A stretch of DNA of 64,000 nucleotides, taken from assembly GCA_020638675.1 (NCBI GenBank), contig JACKID010000001.1, positions 558,001 to 622,000 on the forward strand, read 5' to 3'. Of the stretch, positions 17,277 to 24,606 are shown one piece after another. Source of the stretch: Planctomycetota bacterium (GTDB lineage Bacteria > Planctomycetota > UBA8742 > UBA2392). Position numbers and translations under genes: made by a program. The notes under the pieces were generated by a model that saw only the letters and a program-made list of their open reading frames with translations, had not been told where the DNA came from and did not search any database. Numbering within the stretch: position 1 is the first letter of the stretch; every line of letters begins with the position of its first letter.

Positions 17277-17666
17277 TCAGGTCGCGCGCGCGATGATCAC
17301 GGTTCCAAGTACCTCCTTGCCCGGCTCAATATCCAGCCAGAACAAAGGGGGCTGCACTGGAGTTGCGCCTTCGCCCGTAGGGGCCGTCACGCCCGTCCGG
17401 TCCGCGAACAGGTACTGAACCAGCAGCGGCTCGCATCCGGTCAGGGCCCCGGGCTTGCCGTCGCTGATGACCACGACGATCTGACCCGGCTTCAACTCGT
17501 CGGGAGAGGACTTCCAGGCGAGCGTAGTTTCCCGCGTGGCTGAATCGTCAGCCCATTCCAGTGCGCGTGATTTCAGTACATCCGGCAATGAACCGACTAC
17601 ATGGAGCCTGCTCCCGGCCAGCCAGGGCAGCGCGGCCTCAAACAGGCGGGTGTCGGCGCTAGTCAT
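17277..17666 (-). CDS. Small protein of unknown function coupled to a GT4 gene
   Basis: The ATG at 17666 gives 129 residues and overlaps the stop of the upstream GT4 gene by eight bases, an arrangement that favours translational coupling. I do not recognise the protein. It has no signal peptide or membrane helix. The first half reads RLFEAALPWLAGSRLHVVG, like the end of a Rossmann-type unit, and the second half is beta-rich (GQIVVVISDGKPG, EVLGTVIIART). The close coupling suggests it works with the glycosyltransferase, but nothing shows how. Its stop abuts that of asnB. Confidence 0.65.
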   Translation of the reverse strand: MTSADTRLFEAALPWLAGSRLHVVGSLPDVLKSRALEWADDSATRETTLAWKSSPDELKPGQIVVVISDGKPGALTGCEPLLVQYLFADRTGVTAPTGEGATPVQPPLFWLDIEPGKEVLGTVIIARAT

Positions 17667-18864
17667 GCGAGACCCCCCGCTCAATGGCTTCGCGCGTGAC
17701 TCGTTCGTAGTCATCCATCATCAAGGAGTCCTGGAACCTGGCTGCTTTCGTGAGCGCGCGTTTCGACCACTCGGCAGGTCCGGCCTGCTGCATTGCAATC
17801 GCGATGCCCTCGGCCAGCGCGGCCGCACTGCCCGGTTCGACCAGCACCCCTGCCCCTTCGACGCTTTCCGGAATCCCGCCGTTGTTTGAGGCTACGACAG
17901 TCAGCCCGCTGGCCACGCCCTCGCTGGCGACGGTGCAGAAGTTTTCAACCCAGCCGTCCGCTCGCGGCAGAGACGGGATCAGCAGGATGTCGGCCTTGCG
18001 CATTTCCTCGCCGACCTTGTCATGTGGCAGGCTTCCGGCAAGGCGAACGCGGTCTTGAACCCCGAGCGCGCCGGCAATGGCGGTCAGGCCGTCATGCATC
18101 TCACCGCCCCCGGCGAGCGTGAGTTCAAACCGAACGTCGGGCTTCAGCTTTCGCAGGAGCGCCAGGCTTTCGATCGCGAGGTGATGCCCTTTGCAGAACA
18201 TCAGTCGTCCGACTGTGAGCAGCTTCACGACGCTGCCCCAATCGTCACGCCGGGTGGGCGGGTTGAACCGATCGCGATTGACGCCGCGCCGCACGTGCTC
18301 GACGCGAACTTTCAGGTGGCTGCGCAAGATGTTCTCGCAGAACGCCGTGTGCCCGACGGCAACCGTGTGGGGTGGCAGAGCGTCATAGACCTCCCAGCCA
18401 TTGGTTGCGGGGTAGTCGAGAAAGTCGAACCCGCGATAGTTGACCAACAGCGGAATCCCAAACAGGCGAGCGGCCGGGGCGGCGGCCAGTCCGTGCGGCC
18501 CGAAGTGAGCGTGCATCGCGTCCGGCTTGAAGTTGCGCGCAACCTCGGCCAGCGCCGCCGCCCGCGCGCGAAGGCGCTTGCCCGCAGTGGGAGTGAAGTA
18601 CTGGTTCGCATTGCCGCCAAGAATGCCGCGAAGAGCCCACCATCGGCCCAGCGTGCCCGAGGAGCGAATCTTCGCCGCGCGCGTTTCCAGCTCGAACGTT
18701 TGCGGAGGCTTGTCGCCGAAGACCCGTGCCATTTCGTCGGCGTGCACGATGTTCGCCGCCACGCCGACTTCCCAGCCACGCTCCTGCATCCCGCGGATAT
18801 GGCCGACCACAAAGGTCTCGGAAGGCAGGGGCAATTCGCCTGTAATTACCAGCAGTCGCGGCAT
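17659..18864 (-). CDS. Glycosyltransferase family 4
   Basis: The ATG at 18864 (MPRLLVITGELPLPSETF) gives 401 residues. It has a GT-B fold. The N-terminal half carries the acceptor-side HAHFGPHG motif, and the C-terminal half has the nucleotide-sugar site, with LLTVGRLMFCKGH and the E-x7-E type motif VASEGVASGLTVVASNNGGIPE, both diagnostic for family GT4. It transfers a sugar from a nucleotide donor, probably at the cytoplasmic face of the inner membrane. The start faces the GT2 gene on the other strand, only 78 bases away, so the two share a promoter region. Confidence 0.92.
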   Translation of the reverse strand: MPRLLVITGELPLPSETFVVGHIRGMQERGWEVGVAANIVHADEMARVFGDKPPQTFELETRAAKIRSSGTLGRWWALRGILGGNANQYFTPTAGKRLRARAAALAEVARNFKPDAMHAHFGPHGLAAAPAARLFGIPLLVNYRGFDFLDYPATNGWEVYDALPPHTVAVGHTAFCENILRSHLKVRVEHVRRGVNRDRFNPPTRRDDWGSVVKLLTVGRLMFCKGHHLAIESLALLRKLKPDVRFELTLAGGGEMHDGLTAIAGALGVQDRVRLAGSLPHDKVGEEMRKADILLIPSLPRADGWVENFCTVASEGVASGLTVVASNNGGIPESVEGAGVLVEPGSAAALAEGIAIAMQQAGPAEWSKRALTKAARFQDSLMMDDYERVTREAIERGVSHD

Positions 18865-18929
18865 GGGCAGAAAGGTACAGACTTTGCGCCATACTCGCAG
18901 CGGTCGTTTCCATATTCCTCCGCACACCA

Positions 18930-18935
18930 TATCCT
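18930..18935 (+). promoter_or_regulatory. Candidate -10 box of a leaderless promoter (TATCCT)
   Basis: TATCCT ends seven bases before the ATG at 18943 in the divergent region between the GT4 and GT2 genes. No Shine-Dalgarno sequence is visible. Confidence 0.4.
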
Positions 18936-18942
18936 GCCTTGT

Positions 18943-19935
18943 ATGGGAGAAGGGCCGCTCGTATCCGTCATACTGCCGACGTTCAATCGCGCCGACGTTC
19001 TCGAGCGTGCCGTGAAGATCGTGACGGACCAGACCTGGCGCCCGCTGCAGCTCGTGCTGGTTGACGACGGCAGCTCGGACGACACGCCGGGCGTCATGGC
19101 GGCGCTGGAAGCCAGAGTTCGCGGCGCAGGCGTCGAGCCGGTATTCGTTCGCAAACCCAACGGCGGATGTGCCAGCGCACGCAACCTCGCCATGCAGCGC
19201 GCGACCGGCGAGTTCTTCGCCTTTCTCGATGACGATGACCTGTGGTACCCGGACAAGCTTGCGAAGCAGGTTGCGGAGCTGGTGAGGACGGGAGCGGACG
19301 GATGCTGCTGCCAGGTCGTGCGCCTATCCGAGGGCGGGACGAAACGACGGCTGATGCCCCCCGACCCGGCGATGCTGATGCGCGGGCGCGAACCGGGCAA
19401 GTTCATTGATCGCCGGGCCGACGCGCACCTGATCACGATCGTGCTGCGCACGTCGAAGCGCGACGAGGTCGGCGACTTCAATACGAGCATGCGGACGTGG
19501 TCGGACACGGAATGGATCATCCGCGCACTCCATGTGGCGGACTTCTGCGCGGTCGGCGAAGTACTGGGCGAGTACGTCTTCAACGACAAGTCCCTCAGCC
19601 GCTTCGAGGGCTTTGAGGAGTTGTTCAAGCGCGACGGCTACCAGGACCAGGCCCTCAAGCTGATCAAGGAAAACAACAGGCATCGCGACAACTGGGATGA
19701 GCAGGCCTGGCGGCGTCGCGTCGCACAGGATTACGACGAGTTCATCAAGCACCGACTCTATGCCGGCGACCTTGAAGGCGCACGCAGGTGCTACGACGAA
19801 GCGATCGAGCTGGCCGGCGATGCATCCCTATTTGCGCGCACGAGGCGCAAGATGCGCAAGGCGTGGTGGCTGTCGTTGATTGGCAAGAAACTGCGGCATC
19901 CCAAGTTCGCGGCGGGCGAGATGATCCGGGGGTAG
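18943..19935 (+). CDS. Glycosyltransferase family 2 with helical C-terminal extension (paralogue 1)
   Basis: The protein has 330 residues from the ATG at 18943. Longer in-frame starts lie inside the opposite gene. Residues 1 to about 215 are a GT-A domain: VSVILPTFNRAD, VDDGSSDDTPG, NGGCASARNLA and the metal-binding FLDDDD. Residues about 230-330 form a helical extension (YDEFIKHRLYAGDLEGA) ending in KKLRHPKFA, and related extensions occur in the GT2 proteins at 20638 and 21648. It is cytoplasmic or peripheral and builds a surface glycan from a nucleotide sugar. It begins a plus-strand run of four glycosyltransferase genes with minimal spacing. Confidence 0.92.
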   Translation: MGEGPLVSVILPTFNRADVLERAVKIVTDQTWRPLQLVLVDDGSSDDTPGVMAALEARVRGAGVEPVFVRKPNGGCASARNLAMQRATGEFFAFLDDDDLWYPDKLAKQVAELVRTGADGCCCQVVRLSEGGTKRRLMPPDPAMLMRGREPGKFIDRRADAHLITIVLRTSKRDEVGDFNTSMRTWSDTEWIIRALHVADFCAVGEVLGEYVFNDKSLSRFEGFEELFKRDGYQDQALKLIKENNRHRDNWDEQAWRRRVAQDYDEFIKHRLYAGDLEGARRCYDEAIELAGDASLFARTRRKMRKAWWLSLIGKKLRHPKFAAGEMIRG

Positions 19936-19936
19936 G

Positions 19937-20641
19937 GTGACGCAGGCGCACGCACATCCGGAGGCCGCTTCCCGTGCGAAGACCGCACTCGCACCGCGTG
20001 TCGTGATCATCGGCAACGCGCCCGTACAGCACGACTACACCGAATTCGTCGACGGCAGCGAGCACGTGATCCGCATGAACGAATGCCCGAACTACGGCGC
20101 CAATACGGGCACGCGGACTACGGTTCTTGGGTTGATCAACATCGGAGTGACCGGGCGCGATCTCTACAAGAAACAGTCCTTGCGCGATTGGCGCGTGGCG
20201 CAGCAGGTCGCGGAGATTTGGTTTCGCTGGTGGCGCTTCAACGCATGGGACGTGTTGAAGACCTTTGTTGCGCACCCGCGTACTCGAAAGCAGCACCTCG
20301 ACTATGGCGACAAACTGGTACGCGCGAACGAGCTGCAGGACAAGCGGCTGGTGTACGCCACACGCGCTTTCATCAACGACGTAAAGAAGAAACTTTGGGA
20401 GGTCGATCGTGGGCGGCAATGGAAGAAAGTGCTGCCGACCAGCGGCTTCCTGATCATTGAGCGTGTGCTTGCCGACCCCCGCTTCAAGGAGTGCGAACTT
20501 CACCTGCTCGGGTTCACCTGGGAGGCCGGCAGCAGCAAGCGCTCGTACCGTTCCGGGCACACCTGGGACGAAGAAGAAACTCTCGTGCAGCGCTATGTGG
20601 AGCAGGGACGCGTGAAGCTGCTCCCCTGCGATGCGCCATGA
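19937..20641 (+). CDS. GT29 (sialyltransferase)-like protein
   Basis: A GTG start one base after the previous stop gives 234 residues. The sequence opens with VVIIGNAPVQ, then GSEHVIRMNECPNYG and TGTRTT, and later PTSGFLIIERVL and ECELHLLGF. These correspond in order to the L, S and later motifs of bacterial proteins related to family GT29 sialyltransferases (nucleotide-binding GNGPS-like loop, acidic-basic VxRxN motif, P-[TS]-[ST]-G). Whether it transfers sialic acid is unknown, as no CMP-sialate genes are in the window. It lies inside the GT2 run and its stop overlaps the next ATG (ATGA). Confidence 0.72.
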   Translation: MTQAHAHPEAASRAKTALAPRVVIIGNAPVQHDYTEFVDGSEHVIRMNECPNYGANTGTRTTVLGLINIGVTGRDLYKKQSLRDWRVAQQVAEIWFRWWRFNAWDVLKTFVAHPRTRKQHLDYGDKLVRANELQDKRLVYATRAFINDVKKKLWEVDRGRQWKKVLPTSGFLIIERVLADPRFKECELHLLGFTWEAGSSKRSYRSGHTWDEEETLVQRYVEQGRVKLLPCDAP

Positions 20642-21609
20642 GCCGGCCGCGGATTAGCGTCATTCTCCCAACCCACAACCGGGCCACGATGTTGCCCCGC
20701 GCCGTTGAGAGCATTCTCGCGCAAGGCTGGCAGCCGCTCGAGCTCATCATTGTCGACGACGGAAGCAGCGACGATACACCTGCGGCGATCGAGAGAATGA
20801 GCGGCATCATTGATGAGGCAGGTGCGAGACTGATCTGCATTCGTCAAGACAACGGCGGTGACGCGGCCGCGCGCAACGCGGGTCTGCGCGCGGCGACCGC
20901 GGAGTGGATCGCGTTCGCCGATGATGACGATTCATGGGCGCCGGGGAGGCTGGTGGAGCAGATCGAGGCGCTGACCCGAACAGGTGCGGCCGCATGCTGT
21001 GGTTTGCTTTCCATGGGGGGTGCAACCAAACCGGCCAGCGCCGAGAAATTGCTCGAGGGGTCCTGCGCCAGTGCGTTTCTGCGAGGGAAGCAATCGGCCG
21101 CGATTACGAGCCTGCTCGTGCACCGAGACGCCGTCGCTGCCGCCGGCGAGTTCGATACCTCGCTTCGTATCGGCAGCGACATGGAGTGGATTGCGCGGCT
21201 GGTACACGGCGCCGAGTTCTGCAAGGTTGAGCGTGTCGTGGCGGACTACAACCAGACACCTTCGGCGCTGTCGCGCTATGAGGGGCTGGACCAGCTCATT
21301 GCGCGCGACCAATACGACTTGCGCACCGTTGATTTGATTCGCGAGCGTTGCCACGCGCGAGCCGGGTTCGATCCTGCCGCGTGGTCGGCGTTTGCCGCCC
21401 GCATCTACGACCGTTGCGTAAAGCACCTGCTGTACGCGGGCGAGATGGCGCGGGCCGAGCAATTGATTCAGGCCGGACTGGCAAGAGGAGCTGACCCGCA
21501 CAGGCTGCGCGCAACCACCCGCAAGCTCCGAAAGGCAAAGCTGCTGGCGCTGGTTGGGCGACGGTTGAGGCATCCGAAGTTCGCGAGAGCGTCTGACGTA
21601 CGCGGTTAG
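20638..21609 (+). CDS. Glycosyltransferase family 2 with helical C-terminal extension (paralogue 2)
   Basis: The ATG at 20638 overlaps the preceding stop and gives 323 residues. The GT-A domain shows ISVILPTHNRAT, VDDGSSDDTPA, NGGDAAARNAGL and FADDDD. The C-terminal third (IYDRCVKHLLYAGEMARAE, ending RRLRHPKFA) is clearly homologous to the extension in the 18943 gene. Translational coupling with the GT29-like gene suggests the enzymes act on the same glycan. The donor and acceptor are unknown. Confidence 0.92.
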   Translation: MSRPRISVILPTHNRATMLPRAVESILAQGWQPLELIIVDDGSSDDTPAAIERMSGIIDEAGARLICIRQDNGGDAAARNAGLRAATAEWIAFADDDDSWAPGRLVEQIEALTRTGAAACCGLLSMGGATKPASAEKLLEGSCASAFLRGKQSAAITSLLVHRDAVAAAGEFDTSLRIGSDMEWIARLVHGAEFCKVERVVADYNQTPSALSRYEGLDQLIARDQYDLRTVDLIRERCHARAGFDPAAWSAFAARIYDRCVKHLLYAGEMARAEQLIQAGLARGADPHRLRATTRKLRKAKLLALVGRRLRHPKFARASDVRG

Positions 21610-21647
21610 CTCTGGACGCCCGGTGTGCGGCGATTTCTAGTATCGAC

Positions 21648-22592
21648 ATGTCTGAGCTGGTCAGCGCCGTGATCCCTACCTATCGCCGTCCCGGCGCGCT
21701 GGACCGCTCGCTCGGCAGCGTGCTCCGCCAGACGTGGCGTCCACTGGAGCTAGTCGTCGTTGATGACGGCAGCGGCGACAATACGCCCGAAGTGCTTCAG
21801 GCGTGGGCGGACAAAGCCAAAGCTGCCGGGGTGGAGTATCAATGGCACACGAAGGAAAATGGCGGCCCCGGCGCGGCACGCAACTTCGGGATGGAGCGCG
21901 CCAGCGGCGAGCTGTTCGCGTTTCTCGATGACGACGATCGCTGGTATCCGCAGAAGATTGAAACGCAGGTCGCCCACATGCGGATGCACCCGGAGTCTGG
22001 GGTTTCCTTCACGCGCTACGTTCACTCCGGGAAAGAAGGCCAGCCGAAGCCGCGGATGGAGAACATTCGTGACGGTTGGGTGTTCGACTCACTCTGCAGC
22101 GGGCAAACGCGCGCCCATCTGCAGACCCTGATGATCCGCCGGGAAGTATTCGCCCGCGTTGGAGGCTTTGCCTCACACCGCAACTTTGAGGATTTCGAGT
22201 TCTGTCTGCGCGCGTCACTCGACTTTCCGTTCACGGCCGTGGCTGAGGCCCTGACGGTGATCGAAACCGTTGAGAGCAGCGTCAGTCGGGAGGCCGGTCT
22301 CGAAGGCGACCTGGAACGCGATCACCTGAAGCTGGAGGTTCTGCGCGCGTTCCGGCAGAGGCACGGCGCGCACGAGCGCTTCCACGAGCCCGCCATGAAG
22401 CAGGCTTTCGCCCGCATCTACGATGAACACATCAAGCACCTGATCTGGCTGGGCCGCGTCGATGAAGCGCGAGCGGCGTGGGGCAGGGCGCTGGATGAAT
22501 GCGGGGAACAGCCGCAACTCGCCGCGCTGAAAAGCAAGCTTACGCGGGCGAAAGTCGCCGGCTGGTTCGGCCGGAAGCTCAGGAAGCCCTGA
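21648..22592 (+). CDS. Glycosyltransferase family 2 with helical C-terminal extension (paralogue 3)
   Basis: A 314-residue GT-A enzyme with VSAVIPTYRRPG, VDDGSGDNTPE, NGGPGAARNFGM and FLDDDD. The extension (IYDEHIKHLIWLGRVDEARA) ends at RKLRKP, so it is the same domain as in the two upstream paralogues but stops just after the basic motif. A TAGTAT box lies four bases before the ATG. Its stop codon forms TGATCA with the convergent stop of the next gene. Confidence 0.92.
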   Translation: MSELVSAVIPTYRRPGALDRSLGSVLRQTWRPLELVVVDDGSGDNTPEVLQAWADKAKAAGVEYQWHTKENGGPGAARNFGMERASGELFAFLDDDDRWYPQKIETQVAHMRMHPESGVSFTRYVHSGKEGQPKPRMENIRDGWVFDSLCSGQTRAHLQTLMIRREVFARVGGFASHRNFEDFEFCLRASLDFPFTAVAEALTVIETVESSVSREAGLEGDLERDHLKLEVLRAFRQRHGAHERFHEPAMKQAFARIYDEHIKHLIWLGRVDEARAAWGRALDECGEQPQLAALKSKLTRAKVAGWFGRKLRKP

Positions 22593-23444
22593 TCACTTGC
22601 GAGTGACTTCCACCGGGCGCAGGCGCGCTTCCAGCTTGGCGGCGAGAGCCTGAGCCTCAAGGCGTCGTGCGTCGTCTTCTGCGAGCTTGTCGAGTGTTGC
22701 TCGAAGCTTGGCGGCGCGGGCGTGGTACAACGCGGCGTCGTTCAGCCCGTCGCGTTCGAGCCTTCGCGCTATGGCGCAGTGGGTGGCGACCGGGACCGGC
22801 GTTTCCGTGACCTGACCGCGACTGAGCCCCGCATCGTCATCGCGCAAGGCTGTGTCCTTTGATTCGATGCCGCCTTCGATGCGCTTGCCATCAAGCAGAT
22901 ATTCGGTCAGCTCGCGCAGGCGATAGCCCTTGTCGTCGTTCTCGACCGTTCGGGTTGTTTCGATTGTGTAGCGGTCATTCTCCAGCGACAGTTGCTCTCG
23001 ACTGGTCCACGTCAGGCACACTTGCAGCTTCGGTTCGTGGTACCGAAGCAGTCTGGACCTGACTGGCAGTGCTTCTTCACCGATGCTGCACGCGAGCGAA
23101 ACGTGGTTCCCGCCCGGTGCCTCAGCGATGGTCAGTGAATGCTCAACCTCGAAGAAACAACTCTCGCCGGCCTTGTCCGCTCGGCCGTCCGTTTCGATCA
23201 GGACGGCCGCAGCCTTGGTCCCGAGCCGCAGTACCAGCAAGTGCTTGGCCGTGCCCATCTCGACGTCGGCGCGCAATGCCTGGTCCAGCGACTCGAAGTC
23301 GCCGATGCGAAGCCCGAAGTGTTTGCGTACGTCGTCCTTGAGCAACGCCAGGCGCACATAGCGGCACGTGTCGCGGTCGACGTCCTTGAGGTCGAGGGCG
23401 AGCAGCGAAGGTGCGAACAGGATCAGGACGAGCAGTAGACGCAT
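22593..23444 (-). CDS. Exported protein of unknown function
   Basis: The ATG at 23444 (MRLLLVLILFAPSLLA) gives 283 residues with a clear signal peptide ending near ALD. The mature part is mixed alpha/beta with no family I recognise. The last 60 residues are helical and charged (ALYHARAAKLRATLDKLAEDDARRLEAQALAAKL) and may form a coiled coil. GAGG lies just before the start. It is expected in the periplasm. It ends against the glycosyltransferase cluster but is on the other strand, so the neighbourhood says little about its role. Confidence 0.75.
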   Translation of the reverse strand: MRLLLVLILFAPSLLALDLKDVDRDTCRYVRLALLKDDVRKHFGLRIGDFESLDQALRADVEMGTAKHLLVLRLGTKAAAVLIETDGRADKAGESCFFEVEHSLTIAEAPGGNHVSLACSIGEEALPVRSRLLRYHEPKLQVCLTWTSREQLSLENDRYTIETTRTVENDDKGYRLRELTEYLLDGKRIEGGIESKDTALRDDDAGLSRGQVTETPVPVATHCAIARRLERDGLNDAALYHARAAKLRATLDKLAEDDARRLEAQALAAKLEARLRPVEVTRK

Positions 23445-23504
23445 GGAAGCCTCGCCGCAATGCGGCAAGGTTTCGAGTCGTCAATTGGCAGGCGGCTTCT
23501 GAAG

Positions 23505-23699
23505 CTATTCGCTGATCGGTTTGCCACGCCGACCGCTGAGCAGCGCGTGGATGGGCGTGGGATTCGGCTGGTTGCAACTGGGACAAACGGCGAGGCGATC
23601 ATTCAGCTCATCCGGGCAGATTTCGATTTCTGCGTCGCAACCGGAGCAATGAATGACGTAGCGCAGGGGTTTGCGGATGTGCAGGCGCGGCTCACTCAA
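23505..23699 (-). CDS. Small zinc-ribbon protein
   Basis: A 64-residue frame with two Cys pairs, CSGCD and CPSCN, about 20 residues apart, as in a zinc ribbon. It starts with TTG inside the last codons of the upstream response-regulator gene (8-base overlap), which supports translational coupling. I found no ATG or GTG start that would fit. The protein is basic at both ends and may bind nucleic acid or serve as a partner of the regulator. A spurious frame remains possible because of the weak start codon. Confidence 0.55.
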   Translation of the reverse strand: MSEPRLHIRKPLRYVIHCSGCDAEIEICPDELNDRLAVCPSCNQPNPTPIHALLSGRRGKPISE

Positions 23700-24516
23700 G
23701 GCGCGCTTTTCCTTTCAACAGACGTGCCACCGTCGACTTCAGGTCCTCCTGCGAAAACGGCCGTCGCAGCAGGGCGTCGGCCGGGCGCAAGTCGTCTTCG
23801 GTGACGTCCGCATAGGTGCAGATCAAGATGGGAATCTCGCGGGTTTCTTCGTTGGAGCGGAACTTCTCCGCGACTTCCCGGCCTGTCATGCCCGGCATTT
23901 CATAATCGGTAACAATCAGGTCGGGCTTTTGCTGATTTGCGCGGTCGAGCGCTTCCGTGCCGCTGTTTACGCTCTCAATGCCGAAGCCCTCCGCGCGCAG
24001 CATGGCGCCGGTCAGTGCGCAATTGGCGGGCTCGTCGTCAATGACCAGGATGCGCTTGCTGGTGAGATCGGGGCGCTTGAAAGTGCCGGTGGCGCGTTTG
24101 CTGGCGGTGAGGAAGGTAGGCAACTCGGCCTTCTTCCACTCAGATTCGATTGCCAGCTTGATCGAGTAGTTGCGGCTGCGCAGTTCTTTCCAGCCTTCAA
24201 TATCGGACGTTTGCGGCGCCAGTGCATTGTCGTGGCAATCGGCAAGGAAGTAGTAGTCGCCGTCACATACGCACTGCTCAACGGCGAACTTCATGTGTGG
24301 ATAGAGGTAGTTGCCGAGGCGCAGGACGTAGCGGTGGCAGGCGTGGGGGCTGGTTTCGGATTCATCCGCGAAGCGCTTGAGGATTTCGGCGAGAGTCAGG
24401 TCGGACCAGTCGGGCAATGCAGGGCACACGCCCATCTGTTTCGGCCAGGCGTGCTTCCAGTAAATACGCAACGCGCGGGCTATGTCGTCACGCGAGATAT
24501 TGAGTTTCTGTCCCAT
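23692..24516 (-). CDS. Response regulator with an uncharacterised N-terminal domain
   Basis: The protein has 274 residues with the receiver domain at the C-terminus, the reverse of usual regulators. Residues about 153-274 are the receiver: ILVIDDEP, LIVTDYEMPGMTG with phospho-acceptor Asp204, and ICTY with the switch Thr. The conserved Lys of the KP motif is Arg252 (RRPF). Residues 1 to about 140 contain YPHMKFAVEQ, DYYFLADCHDN and WKELRSRNYSIK, a domain I cannot name and which has no DNA-binding signature. No histidine kinase is adjacent. The output is therefore probably protein-protein signalling. The small zinc-ribbon gene overlaps its 3' end. Confidence 0.85.
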   Translation of the reverse strand: MGQKLNISRDDIARALRIYWKHAWPKQMGVCPALPDWSDLTLAEILKRFADESETSPHACHRYVLRLGNYLYPHMKFAVEQCVCDGDYYFLADCHDNALAPQTSDIEGWKELRSRNYSIKLAIESEWKKAELPTFLTASKRATGTFKRPDLTSKRILVIDDEPANCALTGAMLRAEGFGIESVNSGTEALDRANQQKPDLIVTDYEMPGMTGREVAEKFRSNEETREIPILICTYADVTEDDLRPADALLRRPFSQEDLKSTVARLLKGKARLE

Positions 24517-24606
24517 CGCGCCTTCGCCTCACTACTTAGAACGACTGGCGGGCCGCCGTTACTTCAGCAAAAATGCGCGTGTTGGGCGTTTGATCGTGAT
24601 TTCAGG

